Source of the DNA: Enterocloster bolteae
Lineage (GTDB): Bacteria > Bacillota > Clostridia > Lachnospirales > Lachnospiraceae
Length of the DNA stretch: 64,000 nucleotides
Direction: 5' to 3'
Assembly (NCBI RefSeq): GCF_002234575.2
Contig: NZ_CP022464.2
Span: forward strand, 5,642,001 to 5,706,000
Positions 59,174-64,000 of the stretch are shown piece by piece. Within the stretch, counting starts at the first letter, position 1. The number at the start of each line of letters is the position of its first letter. The notes under the pieces were generated by a model. The model searched no databases and was not told the origin of the DNA. It was given only the letters and a program-made list of their open reading frames with translations. The position numbers were made by a program, and so were the translations under genes.

Positions 59174-60340
59174 ATGGATACAAGCAAATCTAACACCATC
59201 ATCAGTAAACGGGTTTTATCTGTCTTGCCTCTGGCCAGCATCCTGGTCATTGCATTTTTATTGACTGAATTCCATCCCTTTGCATCTGATTTTAAGAGCT
59301 TTTTTACGTTCTTTCTTTCAGGCTGGTTTTTGTTTACACTCTATCTTTCAGTAAAGGGAAAACATCTCCACGAACGTTACATGATATTTATTCTTTCACT
59401 TATAGCCATCATAAATGGCTTATACCGAAGAGAAATTTTTGAAGCCTATTTTCAAATCCCCATAGAATATGGAGCTTGTATCATTATAGTTTTTTACCTT
59501 TTACGGATTAGCTTTCCTTATATTAAGAAGTTATCTTTATGGTTCCTTTCACATACCCAGGAGCCCCCTGATACTGATACAAACACTCCAAACAACGGTG
59601 CTTCAAAGATGAGATATGCCAGGCACCGATTTGTTCACCACACAAAATCAGCCGCTGAAGCTGATTCCCAGGCGTCTTCAACCAACGCCAAAGTTGTCTG
59701 TCCCACCACACAATATCACAAGGGGATTTCATTGGGACAGTCGCTCTTATACATAGCGTTAACCGTCATACCCTTTTTATTTACTTACAATATGGTAACC
59801 CGATTATCTCAAACAACCAATTACAGAATCGCCAACACGGAAACACTCTTTCATGATGTTAATTCAATTATCATAGTGTTTCTCATTGGTATACTGTCCA
59901 TGGTTGTCGTATTCACCCTTTTGTTCTGCTACTATAAACTGATAAAAATAATGGTCACTACAATACAAGGAAATGAAAACCCTTCCGCCTATGTACTAAC
60001 CATTGCCGCCCTATCAGCATTTTTAGCTAAGACCGGTGTATTAAGCCAAGATACTGTACTAAATCTCTTTGCACAGGGCGATATTTTTTCGCTGCCACTG
60101 TTAATATTGATTCTTTATCCGGTTTGTCTTTTAAGCGTACATGCTCTCATTAATCTGGCAAAGAACCACAATGTAACATCCTGGATTCTTGACCGCGCTA
60201 TACAGCTGGCAAAGAAGGCAGCGAGTATAGGAAACAATATTTTAAACTCATCTATTGATCTAATTGCATTTGCAACTGCCGGTTTTTTATCAAGCGCTAT
60301 GGAATTAATTGATGAACAGGAAGGAGACGAGGAAGAATGA
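59174..60340 (+). CDS. Multi-pass membrane protein of unknown function
   Basis: 388 aa with about eight hydrophobic helices: four in residues 14-117, a ~70-residue Thr/Ser/Asn-rich hydrophilic loop (about 125-190), and four more (about 190-206, 228-252, 300-325, 350-370). The end is acidic (EQEGDEEE). No family recognised. AAAGGAGG lies before the ATG. Its last 4 nt overlap the next start (ATGA), so both proteins are likely made together and form a complex. AT-rich compared with the genes left of the IS. Confidence 0.72.
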   Translation: MDTSKSNTIISKRVLSVLPLASILVIAFLLTEFHPFASDFKSFFTFFLSGWFLFTLYLSVKGKHLHERYMIFILSLIAIINGLYRREIFEAYFQIPIEYGACIIIVFYLLRISFPYIKKLSLWFLSHTQEPPDTDTNTPNNGASKMRYARHRFVHHTKSAAEADSQASSTNAKVVCPTTQYHKGISLGQSLLYIALTVIPFLFTYNMVTRLSQTTNYRIANTETLFHDVNSIIIVFLIGILSMVVVFTLLFCYYKLIKIMVTTIQGNENPSAYVLTIAALSAFLAKTGVLSQDTVLNLFAQGDIFSLPLLILILYPVCLLSVHALINLAKNHNVTSWILDRAIQLAKKAASIGNNILNSSIDLIAFATAGFLSSAMELIDEQEGDEEE

Positions 60341-61929
60341 AGGTATTAACAAGTATACGAAAGCTTTTGGTGACCTGTTCCCTTGCTCTTGCCATGGTTT
60401 CCTTTTATGCAACCGCCCAGGGACTCCATGAATATGTATTTACTCAAATGTGGCAGGCACTTCTAGTATCCGCAGCCATACAGACTGCACTATTTATATT
60501 AAACCTGAAGCTAATATATTTTTTCACATTAAACCCCAGAATCGTCCTGATTCTATGGGCAACAATGCTGGTATCGTCCTCGCTGTTCAGCTTTGTATTT
60601 ATTTCAAATGAAATATATAACACAAGTCTCTACTACAGTGACGCTGAACGTATCATGGATGAGTTCACCATCAAAAAATGCTATCAGTACCAGAACTACC
60701 TGGATAATTACCTGATCTACACAAAAGAGACCATGGATGCATACTGCAGCGTTCCATTTGTCAGCCATTCATCAGAAAGTAATACAGAAATCACCAAAAT
60801 ACTCGATGATTGCAAAACAGATATCAGCAGTTTCACTTTTTCATCAAATTGCGCAGCTTTCCACCGCTCTCTGCTGAAAAATCTGGACAGCATTAAGAGT
60901 TCTCTGCCTTCCTCGTATACAGAGCAGCAGGCCAACGATGCCCTGACTGCACTGGAAGGCGAAAAGAATACCGCGGAGACTTTAAAAAACAACATGTTAT
61001 CGAATATAAGCAGTAAGGAAGCAGTCTGGAACAATATAAACCTTCGTCTTAGCCAGTATAGGAACTTTAATGACCAGGCTTTTATTGATTTGCAGAATGA
61101 TAATAATAAACGTGACACAGAAATCAACTCTATGAAAACGGAAGCAACACAGTTAGATTCAGTCATATCTGCGCTGCAAACCTGCATCAACAAAGTCACC
61201 GCCCATAAGATGAATAACACAGAAAACACAATGGAATCCTACCGCCATGATCTTATGGTGGAAATTAATAAGGACGCCCCCGACGTAGACATCCTTGACA
61301 CAATCACCAGCGATATGTTTGCCCTGTTATTAAAAGAAGGCTTTACCAGCAGCAGTTATGAAATGACAAATTACTTCAGTTTTAAAAACTCCCTTTCTGT
61401 GAGAAAAGAAATACTTGAGTGTCAGGATAAAACTGACGCAATCATCCATATGCTGGATAATAAGAGACAGGATAAAAATGCTTTTATGTTCACCTCAAAA
61501 GCAGATGAAAACACGGAGAAGCAAATTGAAAGCTGGAAACAACTCTGGTATGGTCAGACTAATGAATTGCGTGAACTTGTAAAATCCCTCCCGCTGCCTC
61601 AGGACCTAATCATCTACAGTCCAGATGCAGAGAACGGTACTGTCACCCTCAATCCGGGCATAAACCTGCCGGAACCGGACCGCACGGAAGAGATTGATGA
61701 CATTTCTGCTCTTGAGCGGAGATATCTTGCCAACCTTAATCCTCTGGAAAAGGCATTAAACCTGCTCCACACCAAATACAATACCATGGCTTTATTTTCC
61801 GCAGCTGCCGCTGCAGTTCTGGATATATCAAGCGCCTTAATGGGAGCCTTTGTATATACCCTGGAACGCGCTTTCAAAAACAGGAAAACGGCCCCGGCAA
61901 CTCCTGCGGTACTTGCTTCCACGGAATGA
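60337..61929 (+). CDS. Membrane protein with large coiled-coil ectodomain, unknown function
   Basis: 530 aa. Three N-terminal transmembrane helices (about 9-26, 40-62, 68-90), a ~380-residue hydrophilic helical region (about 95-475) with heptad-like stretches (EKNTAETLKNNMLSNISSKE, NKRDTEINSMKTEATQLDSV), and one C-terminal helix (about 482-505: FSAAAAAVLDISSALMGAF) with a basic tail. Two Cys pairs lie in the soluble part. Layout recalls membrane sensors or contractile coiled-coil scaffolds; no family recognised. Translationally coupled to the upstream membrane gene. Confidence 0.72.
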   Translation: MKVLTSIRKLLVTCSLALAMVSFYATAQGLHEYVFTQMWQALLVSAAIQTALFILNLKLIYFFTLNPRIVLILWATMLVSSSLFSFVFISNEIYNTSLYYSDAERIMDEFTIKKCYQYQNYLDNYLIYTKETMDAYCSVPFVSHSSESNTEITKILDDCKTDISSFTFSSNCAAFHRSLLKNLDSIKSSLPSSYTEQQANDALTALEGEKNTAETLKNNMLSNISSKEAVWNNINLRLSQYRNFNDQAFIDLQNDNNKRDTEINSMKTEATQLDSVISALQTCINKVTAHKMNNTENTMESYRHDLMVEINKDAPDVDILDTITSDMFALLLKEGFTSSSYEMTNYFSFKNSLSVRKEILECQDKTDAIIHMLDNKRQDKNAFMFTSKADENTEKQIESWKQLWYGQTNELRELVKSLPLPQDLIIYSPDAENGTVTLNPGINLPEPDRTEEIDDISALERRYLANLNPLEKALNLLHTKYNTMALFSAAAAAVLDISSALMGAFVYTLERAFKNRKTAPATPAVLASTE

Positions 61930-62179
61930 ACAGAGTTGTTTATATCTATTAGCCTGGGGCTGTGCTGAATATATGATTCAGAGATATCCTAAAACATGAA
62001 TTTTTAATGAGCCCGCCTGATGGCGGGCTTATTGCCTGTGTTTATAGGGGGATTATTTAACTACAGTTTAAATGCAACATTTAAGGAGTGTGTGAAAAAA
62101 AGACCTGTTGACAAAGTAACAAAATCAGCGTCATATATGGTAAAATATAAAGAAACTATATTATGGAGGCTGATTATTT
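61930..62179. other. Intergenic region after the membrane pair
   Basis: It holds the terminator at 62011 and a TTGACA (62108-62113) that may belong to the promoter of the transposase fragment. A chance GAGTGTGTGAA at 62086 matches an IS256 end but is not part of a copy. Confidence 0.45.
62011..62030 (+). terminator. Terminator after the membrane pair
   Basis: GCCCGCC (62011-62017), loop TGAT, GGCGGGC (62022-62028), then TTATT. Confidence 0.75.
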
Positions 62180-62308
62180 ATGATGAGAAAACAAAGCAGT
62201 CAAATGCAGATGATAATTCTTGACATAGAAGCTATGATTCCAGAAAGACATCTTTTGAGACAGATTAAAAATTGTGTAAAAAGAATGCCTGCTTTCTGGA
62301 GTCTGTGA
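62180..62308 (+). pseudogene. IS1182-type transposase fragment, interrupted by IS256 copy 2
   Basis: GGAGG (62165-62169) then ATG 62180 opens a reading frame whose first ~33 codons (SSQMQMIILDIEAMIPERHL, then LRQIKNCV) match the start of IS1182-type transposases. The match ends before the IS256 junction at 62299 and the frame stops inside the IS. Only a remnant of the older element is present; the rest is not found on the other side of the IS. Confidence 0.6.
62291..62298. repeat. 8-bp target duplication, left of IS256 copy 2
   Basis: GCTTTCTG, repeated at 63783-63790. This is the normal IS256 duplication length. Confidence 0.9.
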
Positions 62309-63782
62309 AAGTTTTTCTGTAATTAAAGATTTATAAGGTCTTCTATGATAAAATAAAAATCATAGGAGGCCTTTTTATTATGGCAAGAGAAAAGAAATCT
62401 GTACACAAAGTGCAAATGACGGATGGAAAGCGAAACATCATCCGGCAGCTTCTTGAGGAGTATGAGATTGAATCTGCCCAGGACATTCAGGATGCCCTCA
62501 AAGATCTACTGGGCGGTACCATCAAAGAGATGATGGAATCCGAGATGGACGAGCATCTTGGCTATCGCAAGTCAGAACGTTCCGATTGCGATGACTATCG
62601 CAATGGCTATAAAACCAAACAGGTGAATAGCAGCTATGGAAGCATGAAAGTCGAAGTCCCACAGGACCGTAACTCCACCTTTGAACCACAGGTGGTAAAG
62701 AAACGCCAGAAAGATATCTCTGATATCGATCAGAAGATCATATCCATGTACACTAAAGGGATGACAACACGGCAGATCTCGGAAACACTGGAGGATATCT
62801 ACGGCTTCGAGGCCTCCGAAGGCTTCATTTCGGATGTGACGGATAAGCTTCTGCCCCAGATTGAAGACTGGCAGAACCGCCCCCTTTCCGATGTCTATCC
62901 GGTGCTTTATATCGATGCAATCCACTATTCTGTACGGGATAACGGCGTGATCCGTAAGCTGGCGGCCTATGTTGTACTGGGGATTAATTCAGATGGTTTA
63001 AAAGAGGTTCTGACCATCGAGGTTGGCGAAAATGAGAGTGCCAAGTACTGGCTTTCCGTTCTGAACGGTTTAAAAAACCGTGGAGTAAAAGACATCCTGC
63101 TCCTCTGTGCCGATGGACTGACAGGGATTAAGGAAGCGATAGCCGCTGCCTTTCCAAAGACGGAATACCAGAGGTGCATTGTCCATCAGGTGCGGAATAC
63201 GTTAAAATACGTATCAGACAAGGACCGTAAGCTCTTTGCGGCAGATCTCAAAACGATTTACCAGGCGCCAACAGAAGAGAAGGCATTAGAAGCCTTGGAG
63301 CGGGGCACAAAAAAATGGTCAGAAAAGTACCCGAATTCCATGAAAAGCTGGCACCAGAACTGGGACGCGATCGTCCCCATCTTTAAGTTTTCAACGACTG
63401 TACGCAAGGTTATATATACCACGAACGCAATCGAAAGCCTGAACGCCACATACCGGAAGCTGAATCGTCAGAGGAGCGTGTTTCCAAGCGATACAGCCCT
63501 TTTAAAAGCGCTGTACTTGTCAACATTTGAAGCAACAAAGTAGTGGACGATGCCAATCCGGAACTGGGGCCAGGTATATGGAGAACTGAGCCTCATGTAT
63601 GAGGGCCGACTGCCGATGTAAGAGAATCCAGGACCGTTCAAACCAGGCGGGAATCCGCCTAGTCTTGACATATGCAGTATTGTGCGGTATATATAAACCA
63701 AGGGCTGAACGCTCATAGAGAAGCTTTCAGCCCTGCCATTATCATAGAAGAGCTGCTTTTACAGAGATTTCTTCACACACTC
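62299..63782 (+). mobile_element. IS256-family insertion sequence, copy 2
   Basis: 1484 bp, the same length and ends as copy 1 but inverted relative to it (GAGTCTGTGAAAG at the left, CTTCACACACTC at the right). Flanked by GCTTTCTG on both sides. Confidence 0.95.
62380..63543 (+). CDS. IS256-family transposase, copy 2
   Basis: 387 aa, intact, the same DDE residues as copy 1; one residue differs (Ser for Arg in GENE(S)AKYW). GGAGG lies 10 nt before the ATG. Both copies could move the element or, acting together on outer ends, the DNA between them. Confidence 0.95.
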   Translation: MAREKKSVHKVQMTDGKRNIIRQLLEEYEIESAQDIQDALKDLLGGTIKEMMESEMDEHLGYRKSERSDCDDYRNGYKTKQVNSSYGSMKVEVPQDRNSTFEPQVVKKRQKDISDIDQKIISMYTKGMTTRQISETLEDIYGFEASEGFISDVTDKLLPQIEDWQNRPLSDVYPVLYIDAIHYSVRDNGVIRKLAAYVVLGINSDGLKEVLTIEVGENESAKYWLSVLNGLKNRGVKDILLLCADGLTGIKEAIAAAFPKTEYQRCIVHQVRNTLKYVSDKDRKLFAADLKTIYQAPTEEKALEALERGTKKWSEKYPNSMKSWHQNWDAIVPIFKFSTTVRKVIYTTNAIESLNATYRKLNRQRSVFPSDTALLKALYLSTFEATK

Positions 63783-63790
63783 GCTTTCTG
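63783..63790. repeat. 8-bp target duplication, right of IS256 copy 2
   Basis: GCTTTCTG, the partner of 62291-62298. Confidence 0.9.
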
Positions 63791-63873
63791 CGAGTTATTG
63801 CACCAAAGGACTTACAAAATCAGCCTTAGATATGGTAAACTCAAACCATGTCAGAAGACTGATTTTTAGTAAG

Positions 63874-64000
63874 TTATAACAGCACCTTTTCAATATCCTC
63901 TTTTATCTTCATCTCCAATTGTTTAGCGTCTGCTTCGGTATCTGCACAGATTGAAAAATATAACTTTAACTTTGGCTCTGTACCCGAAGGTCTGGCTACC
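63874..64000 (-). CDS. pgm: Phosphohexomutase (phosphoglucomutase/phosphomannomutase), C-terminal end
   Basis: The last 42 codons, running off the window. RPSGTEPKLKLYFSICAD is the phosphate-binding signature of domain 4 of alpha-D-phosphohexomutases; the tail ends in KEDIEKVLL. The enzyme interconverts hexose 1- and 6-phosphates and would supply nucleotide-sugar precursors. Stop codon at 63874-63876. Most of the gene, including the active-site Ser, is outside the window. Confidence 0.88.
   Translation of the reverse strand, partial: VARPSGTEPKLKLYFSICADTEADAKQLEMKIKEDIEKVLL

Noticed and set aside
62086..62096. GAGTGTGTGAA as the end of a third IS256 copy
   Set aside because: The match stops after 11 bp, and no transposase or second end is associated with it.
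54907..63782. The two IS256 copies and the DNA between as a composite transposon that moved as one unit
   Set aside because: The outermost flanks do not match (CTTCAAGT on the left, GCTTTCTG on the right), and each copy has its own direct repeat. Two independent insertions explain the data better.

Overview
The window looks like chromosomal DNA of a spore-forming gut Clostridium of the Lachnospiraceae (Enterocloster / Clostridium clostridioforme-bolteae type). The signs are moderate-GC coding DNA with strong AGGAGG ribosome sites, a SCIFF peptide with its radical-SAM maturase, CotF-like spore coat proteins, choline-binding-type cell-wall repeats, LytTR regulators and a TRAP sugar-acid operon. 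The species is inferred from gene content only.

Layout. 1-10.8 kb is housekeeping: the 5' part of an adenine deaminase gene, tRNA-Val(CAC), a YihX-like HAD phosphatase, the leftward run scfA-scfB-tgt-yajC, a divergent TIGR04086 membrane protein, a signal peptidase II homologue, a Csp-like subtilase, a stand-alone ClpX and an HtrA protease. 11-24.8 kb is a leftward cell-surface polysaccharide cluster: TPP enzyme, two SDR epimerases, a C-methyltransferase, three glycosyltransferases, an initiating sugar-phosphate transferase and an LCP ligase. 25-31.5 kb holds mixed single genes: a secreted wall-binding protein, a zinc-ribbon protein, a cytidylate-kinase-like protein, a LytTR regulator, a short UppS homologue, a GDPD and a DUF1848 protein. 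31.7-39.8 kb is one leftward operon for a sugar acid: KduD-like SDR, TRAP transporter, second SDR, FAD oxidoreductase, LacI regulator and cupin. Its promoter carries a LacI-type operator between -35 and -10 and a second one 40 bp downstream.

39.9-53.6 kb is the most unusual resident region. A 4Fe-4S protein, a sigma-region-4 protein and a LytTR protein are associated with two perfect LexA (SOS) boxes. Next to them is a leftward set of six genes: a DUF4231/SLATT-like membrane protein, an HD protein, a 182-aa protein, a 1053-aa protein with a coiled coil and a long hydrophobic helical stretch, a clostripain-like protease, and a three-part NlpC/P60 + wall-binding + GH24 endolysin. Neither the large protein nor the endolysin has a signal peptide. 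I propose, as a hypothesis, a lysis-released toxin or bacteriocin-like module. Two CotF-like coat genes follow.

54.9-63.8 kb contains two near-identical IS256-family copies in inverted orientation. They bracket an AT-rich unit of four genes: a degenerate RelA/SpoT-like protein and an XRE regulator in one operon, divergent from two overlapping membrane-protein genes. The intergenic region carries repeated ATACT(T)ATT elements that look like an operator. This is the second candidate for an undescribed system. The window ends in the 3' end of a phosphohexomutase gene.

A window-wide peculiarity is the number of short tandem repeats (12 to 39 bp units), both inside genes (LCP protein, a glycosyltransferase, an epimerase, GDPD, clostripain) and between genes, including a 14-copy 26-bp minisatellite.
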